Positions 22,801 to 36,060 of a stretch of DNA of 64,000 nucleotides are shown piece after piece. Numbering within the stretch: position 1 is the first letter of the stretch; the number at the start of each line of letters is the position of its first letter. Under the pieces are notes generated by a model, which saw nothing but the letters and a program-made list of their open reading frames with translations, ran no database searches and had not been told where the DNA came from. The DNA comes from Pempheris klunzingeri (lineage: Eukaryota; Chordata; Actinopteri; Acropomatiformes; Pempheridae), in NCBI RefSeq assembly GCF_042242105.1, contig NC_092035.1, forward strand, positions 13,840,977 through 13,904,976. The letters run 5' to 3'. A program made the translations under genes and the position numbers.

Positions 22801-24061
22801 GAGTTTCTCTCCGCGGTCAGAGAGGCTGAGCTCTGCTGCCTCCTGCTGGACCGACGTCACATCACCTTCCTCACCTCGTGAACTCAGAACTCTCCCCTGA
22901 CCCAGATGCAGATCCTTATAGATCAGCACCCATCACCTCTGATATGCAGTTGAATGGCACAATGTGACTTGAAATGGACAACAGTTAATATCTGCTGAAT
23001 CAGAGCTGTGTTCCATCAGTCATTTCATTATATGCATGTGTGTTTGTATGTGCATGTGTGCAACACAGTCAAGCACTTAAAGAGCTCAAAGATTCACCCA
23101 GAAGTTTGAACAGGTGTGACTTGACCACAGCACAAAAACATAGTTCCTGTCTGTCACTCTTAACTCTAACTTCTGTGTTATTTCCCACATTTATAGATTG
23201 AAACGATATCATCCCAGGACAGTATGTGCTAGTTGTAGAGGACGATGATTTCTTTACTTTATTTAGCATTTTGAGAATATAGTTGAAATAAGAATAAATG
23301 TGATAGTTCAAGATCAGAGCTAAACTTTTGTGAACAAACTACTAGCATATAATTTCAACTAGAATCTTGAGATGTCAAGTTAATTCCATTAACATGCCTG
23401 GCACTGATACTGGCAACTCATTTCCCCCCTCATGTCTGGCCCGAGTCCTCCTCTCTGCCTTCTACACTACCTGGTTTGTAGGTACATACTGGGCTAAATG
23501 TGTGAAACATCTGGGTGATTGCACTCTGAAATTGTATTTTCTAGCGCTTGCTTCAGGCCCGGCGGCTGAGAGACGAGCTGTGGGTGGATTCCTGGTGGTG
23601 TCCTGGATCGTGAGCAGGCTGCTTGTTAAGAGAAGTGCGTGGTGGTAGCACATCTCAGACTGAAGGTAAAAATAGCTGCTGTTTCTTGCATTGGTTTTCT
23701 CTGAGCTATGTGACGACTGCATCAGCTGGGATGTTGTTTTGTTCAGCTGAGCCTGAGAGATTAGACGTGTCAGTTAGTGCCTCATACTCACAGTATTCTA
23801 CAATATCTGTGACTTACCACTTCATTTATGCGGCGGCAAAAGTTTCCAATATATGGTACCCCACGTGTGAAACATTAGTGAATCCTTAATGACAGAACAC
23901 TTTGAAGAGGATAATAATACATCATTCCTCACCATTATTAGGAGTTCTTTTGTTGAACGGATGACAAGAGAACAGAAGAGAGAGAGAGAGAGAGAGATTG
24001 GATTTTTTAAAAAGTCATTTTATTTTATGAATCTCTCAATAAGTAACGTACAAAAATACAA

Positions 24062-24357
24062 CCATCTGAGAAGGCAAATAAATAAATAGATAGATGAATA
24101 AATAAATAAATAGATAGATAAATAATAAATAAATAGATAGATAAATAAATAAATAGATAGATAAATAAATAAATAGATGAATAAATATATAAATAGATAA
24201 ATGGATAAATAGATGAATAAATAAATAGATAAATAAATAAATAGATAAATAAATATATAAATAGATAAATGGATAAATAAATAGATGAATAAATAAATAG
24301 ATAAATAAATAAATAGATGAATAAATAAATAGATAAATAAATAGATGAATAAATACT
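24062..24357. repeat. AAATAGATAAATA-type simple repeat array
   Basis: About 300 bp built from 4-base units AAAT, AGAT and GAAT in changing order, giving long Tyr/Ile/Phe/Leu-rich chance reading frames on the minus strand that are not genes. Confidence 0.95.
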
Positions 24358-24699
24358 CAAGAATAAACTCCAGAATAAATAAGTTGCTCATCTTTCACAG
24401 ACCACAGCTCCTCCATCCTTTGGTGAGAGCTAATTAAAGCTCCACCTCAGTGAACAGTGATTTCACATCAGCCAACAGTCTTCCTCCTCCTCCTGCTCAC
24501 ACTAACAGCCATCTTTGTTTGTCCAGGGTGAAATTCACCAGCTGACATTTGTGTTTTGCAGACTTTAGTGTTTCTAACAGAGAGAGAGGGAGGGAGGGAG
24601 GGAGAGAGGGGGAGGAGGAGGGAGGGAGAGCTCAGAGCTGGTTTCCTGCAACACTCAGGAAGACGACAGAAGAGAACACCTCCCACCTGCCGCAGACTT

Positions 24700-25130
24700 C
24701 TTGGACTTGTACCATTACCGTGGCTGCGTGGGGAGCGCGAGGACTCTCCGTGGGGCTGTCACGGCGGGCTGCTGTCCTCACTGACCGGCAACTCTGCGCT
24801 GTTGTTCCGGATTATTAACGGGAGAGCGCTGGGTCCACGGAGGATGGGGGCACACACGAGCTTCATTTAAATACGCACCAAAATAGTAACTTCTAAAAAT
24901 ACAGGAACACAGCCGGAAGCAGCTCAGTCTACTGACAGGGGCCATTCTTTCCCGCCAAACTACGGGGACAGACCGCAGGGATGATGGGAGACTCCGCTGC
25001 TCCGGCTGTGGAGCGGCCTGGGCTGGAGGATGTGGCCGAGGAGGAGGACGTGTTCGCCGCGGAGGGGAGCAAGATCCCGCGCACCTGTCGGGTAGGTGGG
25101 GGCGGGCAAGGGGGGGGGAGGGGGGAGCCA
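24700..25130 (+). promoter_or_regulatory. CpG-rich region around the first dgkz start exon
   Basis: GC- and CpG-rich sequence (for example GGGGAGCGCGAGG, GTCACGGCGGGC, GTTCGCCGCGGAG) covering the first dgkz exon and some 280 bases before it, with no TATA box. Likely a CpG-island promoter for the most upstream dgkz transcript. Confidence 0.5.
24981..25091 (+). CDS. dgkz: dgkz alternative start A, first exon
   Basis: Thirty-seven codons ([17 protein letters not shown] to GSKIPRTCR), acidic, with donor GTAGGT, phase 0. The ATG at 24984 could be used instead. It lies in a CpG-rich region. Confidence 0.75.
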
Positions 25131-28100
25131 GTCCATCATTATAGTAGGAAAACTAAAATCCACCGTCCTCATCTGCTCGGCTTAAGAAGTTCCCTGTGCG
25201 AGTGGATTCAGAGTCAGCCTGCTTTGGAAGTCTGTCAGTGTCCATCTGTGTGTTTCTAGGCAGCAGGTGAGAAGGAGGTGGAGGGGGCAGAGCAGGGGGG
25301 CGGCCACTCAGCCTCCCAGATGGAGGCAGAGTTTGTGCAGCTGACCTTCAGGAAGCAGGTGTCCTACAGGTAGGGAACACACTTCCTGCTAATGTGCCTT
25401 ACCTTGATGTTAAACTGGATGTTCCTGACTCAGATGTCACACGTCTCTATGTATTCACCCACACAGAAAAGGTTAAAGTCCCATCTTTACATATTTTGGA
25501 TTTGAGATGACTAGTAGGACCCAGGCACAAAAAGGTTTGGAATCAGTCCAGAAGGTCTCCTCAACCGGGCAACTGTGAATCAGGCTGTAATATTCTTTCG
25601 GGGCAACTGCGCCCAATCACAGCAGGTCCACTGAAAGTGCTTATTTTTCTCAGATTGTTATTCTACATGCCTGATAACATTATGGAAAGGATCCCTTGCG
25701 AGACAGACCTGGATCGATCGCTTCAAAACCACCAGACTCCCTTGACAAAAACAGCAATTTTACTGCGGAGAACACAGGGATTTTGTCTGCCATTGTCTTG
25801 ATCTAATAGTTTGTTAGTTACACAAATCTTGTGTTGGATCTGAACTAACCTGTGAAAACACCCAAGTCACGCATTTTAAAGCAGCTGCCAGCTGAGGTGA
25901 TCAACTGGACCAATGCCAAAACTTTTTGTACCCACCGATCATTTTGAAAATACGTAAAAACAGGGCCCAGGTTTAAAAACTCTAAGTTTCCCTTAGAGCT
26001 CAGGTGGATCATCAGGTGTTAAAACATCTCTACAGTAAACAAGAACCAGGTCATTTTGGATGCACATGAACATAAACAAAATATGACAGATGTTGCAAAT
26101 GATGTGAGCTCAGAGGTCATCATCAGTGTCGGTATATATTCAGCCACATGATAACAGGCGGTTGGGAGGACTCTGCTGTTGGGGTTCAGTGATCACCTTG
26201 ATCTGTGTCTGTCCATTCATTGACTCCTGGACCAGCTGTGGGACAGATGTGGATACACACACATCTGTTTGACAGTGCTGTAAACTAAATGATTCTTTAT
26301 TTTTGAAATATTGAATGTAAGTAGCTGATTTGAAGGCGTCTCCATCCATTTATGGCTAACAGAAGTGGACATGAGGCTTGTGCACGAGCCCAGTTTCATG
26401 ATGACTGATATATTTGAAAGAGAATTACAGGAACAATGTGGCTTCATAAATCCGATGACGTCTTTTCATACTTCTGCCTTGTGTGCACACAAATGAGTTC
26501 TAGTTGTGAACCTGCACAGCTCCTGGTGTGTGACCTTTGCCCAAAGTCTGAATGCACATGGGAGCGTCCACTTGTGTTATCACCAGACCAATGTTTTATT
26601 TCAAGTGACGGCACCAGGACTCCATTTTGCCCCCTGAATGGTGACTGAAACATTCACTGATGGCAGCCATGATATGACATGCAGCTGAAATCCCAGGGGA
26701 ATCCTCTAGTAGCTTCCTGTTAAAGATGCTGAGCGCTCATTCAGCTCAAAATGTGTGACACTGTTGAGGAGTGCTATGAGACAAGTTTGTGAATGGTATT
26801 CAGTAGTGATGCTGAATGGCTTTCAGTGGAGTGATTCCCTGGGACCTACACCTGATTAATTGAAAGGGAATTGAGTATGTCCCTCATAAATTTTTACAAA
26901 ATGTAGTCTTAAACTCATGCTTAATGTTATATGGTTATAATTATGGTTATTACAAGGTTCCAGACTTTTTTCCCCACTTCTATCCAGGAATATTTAGTTT
27001 TTCTCCAAAAAATAGGTTTAAAACAAAACTGAAAAGTTATCAGTAAATAAAAAACAAAAAAACAGAACTAAGTGGAAAAGCCACAGTAAAAGATTAGAGT
27101 GGTCACCTTAAAATAATTATATCTAAATGAACTGTTTCTTATATTTTTATATTTAGTTCATGTTAAGGTTTTTGCACTTCTTGTTATGAAAGTACAAATA
27201 CCTCAGAAGTGTAGGCCTACTTGGAAGTGTACTGAATTTTGATAAACTGTGAAAACACTGATGTACAGTAGTTGTGATGATAAAGTTTTTGTAACTCCAG
27301 CACAAAAGTACTTTTACCTCTAAACAGTAATTATGTACATTTTACTGTAAACTTGTGTTGTTACATTAAAGTACAGTTTACTGTTTAATGCTTCATGTTC
27401 CTCTGGACAGAAACTCTCAATCCTGTTGTGTGTTTTAGCTGTTAGCCATTAGCCTTGTTAGCTGTTAGCCCTGTTAGTTGTTAGTTCCATTTGCTGTTAG
27501 CTCTGTGAGCCGTTAGCCCTGTTAGCTGTTAGCCCCGTTAGCTGTTAGCTCCGTCAGCTGTTAGCCGTTAGCCCTGTTAGCTGTTAGCCCTGTTAGTTGT
27601 TAGCTCCATTTGCTGTTAGCTCCGTGAGCCGTTAGCCCTGTTAGCTGTTAGCTCGTTAGCTGTTAGCATTTAGCCCTGTTAGTTAGTTCCATTTGCTGTT
27701 AGCTCTGTGCCCTGTTAGCTGTTAGCTCCGTTAGCTGTTAGCCGTTAGCCCTGTTAGTTAGTCCCATTGCTGTTAGCTCTGCTAGTTGTTACATTCCTCC
27801 TGAATGAATGATGCGTGAATGGGTGAATGAGGATGTGGTGTAAAGCGCTTTGAGTGGTCAGAACAACTAGAAAGGTGCTATACCAGGTGGTGTACCATTT
27901 ACACGGCGACATGTTGATGCTTCCTTTTGTTGTGGTTTTATTTAATAGTTCGATCATATTACAATATTATATGACTACTGTCAGTAGTAATATACACATT
28001 TCCAAAGTGAGCGAGCAACTGAAGCGGGATCTTCTCCTGGCGTTGTAGTGGGTCCTAGCCAAGTCTGAGATATGAAGTCAGTTTGTCTGGCAGGATAGAA

Positions 28101-31100
28101 GATTAAATACATTTTACAGATTGTTCCTGCTTCATTCTTTCAGGATACTTGAACGTTACAGTCCATTGTATTGTCAATATGAACACTGTTGCAGTTGCTT
28201 TCTCCATGGCTGAAATATTGGCCTGTCTGTTGCCGTAGAAACTGTTGATGTGTGACAGTCTCTAATCTGATTGTAGTCCCTCCACCTCCGTAAACAGGCC
28301 TCTCCCTTAGCAGCTGCCTTCTCACTGCTCCAGGCAACCTGCTGAATGACGTTTGCCCTGCTATATCTTGATCTTTTCTATTATTTCTTGTTGTCACAAA
28401 TATACAAACCCAGATGGTGACGAACACACACACTAAATTATTTATAGCGTAACTTAACACCAAGCTGGACACCACGGATTTATTGACCTCTGTTGCCTCT
28501 GAACGTCCGGCATTAATGGGTACACTTCTACATCGTCTCGTCAAGTTTGCTATGTCTAGCTCATGTGTTTTCTGTTATTTTCTGTTTTATTGTGGCATTC
28601 AACGTTTCTCGTTTCAGGTCCCTTCACTTCCTGCCCTTGTGTGTGTCCTGCTGCTGTGTTGTCTGCCCCGCCCTGATTGTTTCCACCTGTGCTCTCTTCT
28701 CTGGTGTGTATATTGCCTGTGTTTTCCTGTCCTGTGCCAGATCGTCCTCTACCCTTGTGTGGAGAGTTCCACTATCTTTAGTCAGCGTTAGTGAGTGTTC
28801 TGAGTCTAGTCAGGTTTGTGTCTGTTAGTAAGTATTTTTTGATGCCTTGCCCTGAATTAACCTCGTGCCTTTTGAGCCAGTGCCACTGGAGGCGAGTGAA
28901 AACCTCCAGCTGGTATTAAAGTCATAGCTGGTAGAATACTGGAATGTAATTGTCCACAGTGACAGATCCATGACATGCTGCAGGGACATTTCATCTGAAC
29001 ATTCAGCAGTGGACTACCTGACCGTTTCATCTGTATTTTTAATCTAGTAACCAATATATGAAGTAAAAATCCCATCACAAGGTCTTACTTATTTGTTGTT
29101 TCAGGAGCCTCCATCAGCAGATGGAGTTGTGCAGTTGCCATGGTTATGGTTTAGTTGTTGATTAGTTAGAGCCTCAGGCAGGTGGTTGTAGTATTATACT
29201 GAATTTCTCAAGATTGGGTACTTGTTGGTAAAATGTGTGTCCAATAAGTGATCAAGAGGATGAAATATATCATAGCAACACTGTGGTCAGGGGATGCGTG
29301 CCTGTGTATTCCCCCGAGGTAATGGTTCTGCTTCAACATGCTTACTGACTACAACAGTACGTCATCTTCAAAAGTAACACCTCCACACTGCACTGGTTAA
29401 CAAAACTGGTGGCGGAAGTCTACTGTGGGACTATTCGCTGAAATAACTCAGCCTGTATGCAAAAGCTGGAAGGAAGCCTTCACACTTCTAAACTAAAGTG
29501 AGAGAGGAAGAAACAGAAAGTACAGGACATGATTTTAGAACAGACATGTGAGCCCACTTTTGCTCCTCAGAGGAAGAAGCGAAACAATTTCACTATAGAA
29601 AACAAACATTTGATAGAGGCACTTTTCTAATGTGAGTCTACAATAGAAGACTTATAATACATGGGAAGTGTATTTGTGAACTGCTAGTGAACTGAATCAT
29701 GACAAATGGATGCATACAAAGCGCTGAATGTCATCATACATGATGGGGGGAGGGGGGATTTTTCCCTGCCCTATTTAGGATGTTTAATTTGTGTCGTCTG
29801 TCTATCAAATGTCAGCGGATGTTTTCTGACACTGTGTTGGAGGTCACATAGTAAGACACAGTGAAGCCATCCGCCGGCTTCTTCTGTCGCCACCAGCATG
29901 AGACATAATCTCAACATAATTTAGTATAATCAGTAATCCAGATGGGATTTTATGTGCATGCTTGTGTGTGAGTGGTGGGGGTGGGGCAGGCTGGCACGGC
30001 GGGCATTTGTCCTGAATCACCAGAGGAGTTGTGTAAGGATCATCTGTGGTACTGCAGCCCCGTGTGTGTTTGTGTGCGCCTGCGTCTGTGTACCCCATCT
30101 TCTTAAAATCACCCGATGCACAGAGCAGCTGGACGTTCCGTCAGCTTTAGAGGAGTACTGTGTAAAAAGCTAGTTTGCTGCGTGAAGCTTGGGAAATAGA
30201 GAGAATAGAGAAGTCGTGATTCTGCTCTGATGCATCATATTGCTCACTGCAGCCACAAGTTCTAAGAAATGTCCGTGATGAAAGAGGAAAGGGAGGGTGA
30301 GTTTTGTTGTGGTACTGAGTGAAATGTGTGTATCCAGTACGGCCTTCCACAAATGCAGTGTCTGCGAAGCCTCAGCATGTCAGAGTTGTATGTATGTACT
30401 TGTGTGATTTGTTTGGTGAGTTTGACCAGTAGGACACCCATTATCAGCTAACTGAATGGATCATTAGCAGTTGTAAACGCCATCAATACCACCAGAATGC
30501 TTCAGATGAGGCCTGCTGCACTGCACTGCACCATTAGGCCAGAAGGTGCTTATCATCTGCTATTATCCACACTCCCAAAATGACATATCACCTTCGCTGT
30601 CATGGTAATAATTAGGATTAACTATTTAATTGTTAACTGAATTTTGGCCTGTCGGTTAATCGGATAAAAAAAATACATTTAAAAAAATTGTTGCAAAATT
30701 TGTTGCACAGTGTAAGAAAAATAGGCTTTACAATATATTTCTGAAATACATCTCATGGGGGGCAGCACGTGAAAATGCAGCCATGCATTAATGTGGTATT
30801 GAAATATAGCACACAGAACATATACAAGCATCAACTGAAGGAGGACAACCAGCTCTACCCTTCATGTTAGCAGGGAGAAGGTGTGATGCATGGCGATCTG
30901 AGGAGATGAGAATCTTTTTTTTTAATGGTATAGAAAGAGATTTTGCCCATCGGCATGGTCAGAGGCGAAGGGTGTTCACGATCAATAAAAGACCATCATG
31001 ACAGACTGTCACCAGTCGAATAGAAGCCTGTTCTGCAGTGGCTCTGTTATCACGCTGCTGAATAGTATCTAAACAATCACAGCTTCATCTGGACAGGCTG

Positions 31101-34100
31101 CCATATGTTAGAGAATTATTTTCTGTAGCCCCTCATTAAGACATATTGAATTCTAATGATGTGATTGCTTGTAATATTTCTTGGATTAATATTTGCTTGT
31201 TTTTTACATATTATAATTCCAAATAATGTCTTCCCTTTTCAGCTGAACGTTTGTGTATGTATCTATATATGTATTTCTATTCATATTGTTCAGTGTTTTT
31301 AAATACACTGACTCCTGGTTGTTGAGTGTAATATCACTTCTTGTTATGCACTATTGGTTTTGGCCCCGGTGCCAAGTTTGAATTCATGAAAGGCAAAGTG
31401 GCCCTGCCCTAAAAATGAGTTAATTCCAGGCCTGATATTATTATTATTATTCCTAATGTGTATTGTTACTTTTTGATTTTACAATCAGTATCATTGACAC
31501 GTTAACCTGCTTTCTTATGAATTAAGAGGGACATTAGGATTCAAGGAACCAGCACAGATTTACACGTGAGGTGGTACGAAGTTTCGCTCTCAGGTTTAAG
31601 CCACAATAAATATAAAAATAGAAGTACAGTATAAACATCTGTTCAACAATATTGTTCAACAGGGATGAGTTGGTCGTCACACCATCTCGTTGTTCTTCGC
31701 CAAGGTAGAGAGAAGCCACAGAAGAAAAACTGTGGAAGTGGCTACTGATGAAGATGAGGCTGCCACTGGTGCTTTTTGGGGAGATGATGAGGCGGCATTG
31801 TCTGCTGCCTGGGCTAGACAAAGCCACAATGTTACTCCTGGGAGTTAGATCAGGGAGGAGATGATGGTGGTGTGTGACTGAATGGTTGCGGAAGTTGGCT
31901 ACAGTGCATACCACGTGGCTGCATAGCTATCAAACTGTACTGTCACCAGTTTGATTCAAGCTGGTGACCTTTGTCGCATGTCGTACCCCTCTGTCTCTCC
32001 AATTTCTGGTCTTTCACACAGGTTGGGAAGGAGGGCGAGCTAGTCTCGCATGTCTCATGGCCAAGTAACAGCCATTTGTCTGATCTGACACACTACATAG
32101 GACCTCTATTTTCTATATTTTATTTGTTATATTGATATTTATCTTGGCTTAAAACGGGACCTGAGAACATCATTTTGTACCTCCCCATGTGTAAACGTGT
32201 GTTGGTATGACAAATAAAGTTCCTTGAATCCTTGAATCCTTGAAAAATAACAATATCATTTAGTCGTGGTAATGTTACTGCATAAACTGGAAGGCGGTAG
32301 TAGAATACCAAAATCTGACCGATGAGCCTTACGTGACAAGGGTACAGGTGGTGTTTGTACAAAATGTAATCAAGGTTACCGCCGCATCTGGTATTTGTAA
32401 TCTCACTCTGAGAATGGTTATCACTGACAATAGAGCCTGCAGATGGAACAGACGCGCTGCCTTCAGATGGCTGTAAAGACCGTTAATTAGCTGAAAGGAA
32501 AGACTTCATACATGTTGTGTTATTGCAGCTGACAGATGCTGATAAGAGTCGGGCATTAAACGCTGCTTTCCTGGCAATGATAATACTAACGGGAATAAAA
32601 TTGTGTTTATTCTGTATAATTAGATATATCCAGTGTTTGAAGGATGTTTAATGGCAACAAAATCAAACAGGACAAACATGAGTAAAGAGGATTGGTGATG
32701 CCTGGCGTGCCGCAGTAGTGACACAAGGCTGAGGTCAACTTACTCGTGTTTCGTGCTGCCTTCAGGTCTAAATATTCATCTGTACAAAAGAAATAAAATC
32801 CAATCATCAAAAATCATTCGGGGCATTCATGCTCCCAGAAGATGAACTCTTTTAATTTTGCCCAGCTCCTCTCCAGCACCGTTATTTGCCTGAAATGTCT
32901 TCTTTGTACACAAGCTATCAGCCAGCCTGAGTTGGTATCTGTGTTCGCCATCTGATGCTGCGTTGCCGTGGTTGTGCCTCGGCCTCAAGCGAGACGTTTT
33001 GCAATCATACCGATGATTGTGATTGGCAAGTGCTGACCAGCTGAGGGTGTAGGAGGTGAACAACGATGCGCCTCAAGCCAAAAAGTTGCATAATGCGCAG
33101 CACAAAAGTACACCAGATGGAGGCAAACACAAGAACTCAGAGAGAGTAGCCTGCATGACTCCTTCTATTCTTTGTGTAGTTTACTCTTATCTGTGAATGA
33201 AACAACATGCACTCATACTGAATTCAAAAGTCAGGTCAAGTTGGGTTTAGGCACCAAAACTACTTGGTCAGATTCAGGAAGAGACGATTTGGGTTGGTTT
33301 AGGTGAAAATAAGTTCAGTCGTTGCAGAAATGAGGCGTGCCATGTGATATGGAAGCTGTCTTTGACCTCGGGCTTCACACAGGACACCAACAGCGGTCTG
33401 CTGGGTGAAAGCCAATCAATCAATAACCAGAATTCAAGATGCTTCTAATATAGAGTTAAGGGGTAAGGTTGAGAATGAGCAAGGGGCCTGAAACGAAAGG
33501 GAAAAGCTGAACGCCACAATAAAACAGAAGATAACAGAAAACACATGGACTAAACGTAACAAACTTGCAGAAACATGAACTAAACGTAAGGTAGAACTCG
33601 ATGTGCACACATTGTGTTCCCCTTTTAATCAGTGGTGTCAATTATTAACCCTATGAAAGATCTATATTTGTTAAAGAACAATCTCGTCCTCCATGCAGAT
33701 GAGTGGAAATAAGAGGCAGCACTAGATTAGATATGCATAGAAAGAGAAAGAGAAAGAGAGAGAGTGTCTCGTTACGCCTTCTAAGACCACTCTAATTGAT
33801 TTATTATCTCAATCAGCATCCTCTCTGCACCGCAACACTGTAAAAGAAGTGGTAAGCAGCATAGAAACACAAATGCTTATTCATCAGTTACTTCCAGTCC
33901 ATCCGCTCTACAGTTTTTCTTGTTAGACGGGAAACAAGTTGGGAAACCTGGAGGCAGTTGTGCCTGGTAGTCATGGTAGTCGGATTGCCGCTCTTTGAAG
34001 CTGGAGTCTTTGTGGTGGAGGCCAGATTCACGTTACCATTCCTTTCTTGCATGGATCCTCCCTTTTAGTCATCATTGTCAAATGTCTCATGCACACAGAT

Positions 34101-36008
34101 GCTTATCATTTTTTAACAAATTACATTTTTATGTTGCCTATTTAAAGATGAACCACGCTTTAGAGCATTGTACTTTTTATTTGTATTATCCAGGACGCCC
34201 ATGGCTTCCATCCAGTGGTGGTACAGGCTGCACTTTTATTTGAAAAGTCTGCATTACTTGACTTTAACAGTAGAAAATGCTGTTGTTGGTTAGTCGCCAT
34301 TTAGCCGTGGTGTTGTGCATTATTCAGGGTTCTGACAGTAAAGCCACACAGTCAGATGTGCTCACATTCACACTCAGACAGCAGCTAATGGTCACATAGC
34401 GTTACCGCACTGTTCTTCTCCGTCCCTGGCACAGGACAGCTGCTCCAGTTAGCTGAAAGAAGCCTATCAGTTAGCATTAGATGTCCATTTGCAGGGTCAC
34501 ACACAGTAAGTAGGTTAATCAATGTCACTGATCACTGCTGTCCGCCCACAGTGGAGAGGAGATGGACTCATAACAGAATGGACAAGGCTCAAACAGAACT
34601 AATTTCCAGGACTGATTTTGAACATTAAATGGTCATTGTGTTAGAAATAACATCATATCTGCTGTGTAACTATGTCGTACAAATGTATCCTGACTCACTG
34701 GTGTAGTTGGCTCTAACATGGGTCCATGAGGCGCTCCACAGATGGAGCTGACACAGTCAGCAGACAGATGGTGCAGATCAGTGCTGGTGACTCATCAACC
34801 TCTCTCCTTGTCTTCTACATGCACATCACCATGAGCATCCACACTGCTGGATTCTTCAGTCAAACTCACATGTCATAGTAAAGCACTGACCATGCAGTTC
34901 TAAGCAAAGATTGTTTGGAAGATAGTTAATCACCTCAACAGGCTGCTTCATCGGTGACTTTGGTGTTTCAGAGAGTTAGTTCAGATCCAACACAACATTT
35001 GTGTAATACACAATAACACTAACTGATTGATTCAGCAGTGTTCTGTGAGTTACCGTTAATGCTTTTGTCAGTTGAGTGTGGTGGCTTTACAGAGAGCGAT
35101 CTAACGGCTGTTTGTGGTTAAACCAAAAGGATCTTCCAGGTCTCTCTCTGTAGGGATCCTTTCCATGATGCTGTCATTCCAAATTTTTTTTGTTTTTTTT
35201 AAAAGTCAAAATATATAAGAATGAGGCCAAGATTTAAAAATACCGTAATAGCCCTTTAAGATTGCTGCATTTATATTGCACATTTATCCAAATTAACAAT
35301 TTGCCTTTCATTCATGCACTCACTGAGGGCAGTAGGGAGCTGCCATAGAAAACCTTTTAATGCAATGAATGTATGGCAGCGTAATGCCTCTAATTTAATG
35401 TGGGAGACTGAGGGCAACCTTCAAACATTTGCTTTTTAAAACATCTGGTGTGGGTGCCAGACCTTGCAGGTACTGTAAATTCATTACTACTCTTTTTTTA
35501 ACACTGCTACTCTAACAAATAATATTCCTTCTATCACAATCACAACAACTACGTCTGCAAATTCACTTGATGCCACTTACTATTGAGTACAACTCTGAGT
35601 TTAATACGTAAAGAAAAGCTTAAGTGTTTTATACATTATTACCATAATTTGAATCCCCATTGCTATAAGTGGAGAACTGGACCTTGTAATTCATGTCATA
35701 CATTCCCACTGTACTTTCAGACATAGATTTCCCTTCAAAAAATAGAGAGGAGAGATTACTGCAGCGGACCTTTTTCTGTTTGTCATCAGGAAAATGGTTT
35801 GCTTTGGGGTCAGGTGTAGGATTAATGTTATAATTTATAATCAGAGTCCTTCCTTAGAGAAAGGCAGAAAAAATAGGTCAGCAGTGGGTGTTGGCAAGTT
35901 AAAAGGATCTCTTTGAATTGTATGTCGTGCTTTTGAGTGGCATTTTATTTGTCATGGAAATACTGAGTGGGCGATGGATAAGAGGGAACAGTGATAACAG
36001 AGAGGAGC

Positions 36009-36060
<52 letters not shown>

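Larger units (their letters stand above)
19800..24700. other. Intergenic DNA between cryaa and dgkz
   Basis: No gene supported. At about 20938-21095 there is a very common teleost repeat (ATACTGCTTATCCTTCAGG, then a CACCTACAGGCTG tract), and at about 21280-21510 a second, LINE-like teleost repeat (GCACCTGTAGAAGCTGCAG). A GA run at 23978-23997 and the AAATAGATA array follow. Proximal cryaa regulatory DNA is expected in the first kilobase. Confidence 0.5.

Noticed and set aside
24020..24391. Long minus-strand frames of over 100 codons rich in Tyr, Ile and Leu
   Set aside because: They are translations of the AAATAGATA simple repeat.
27434..27791. GTTAGC array as an interstitial telomere
   Set aside because: The vertebrate telomere unit is TTAGGG; this array lacks it and has a longer, irregular unit.
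31534..31914. A 126-codon minus-strand frame
   Set aside because: Composition is AT- and His/Ser-driven, with no recognisable domain, and it lies beside a SINE-like repeat; treated as chance.
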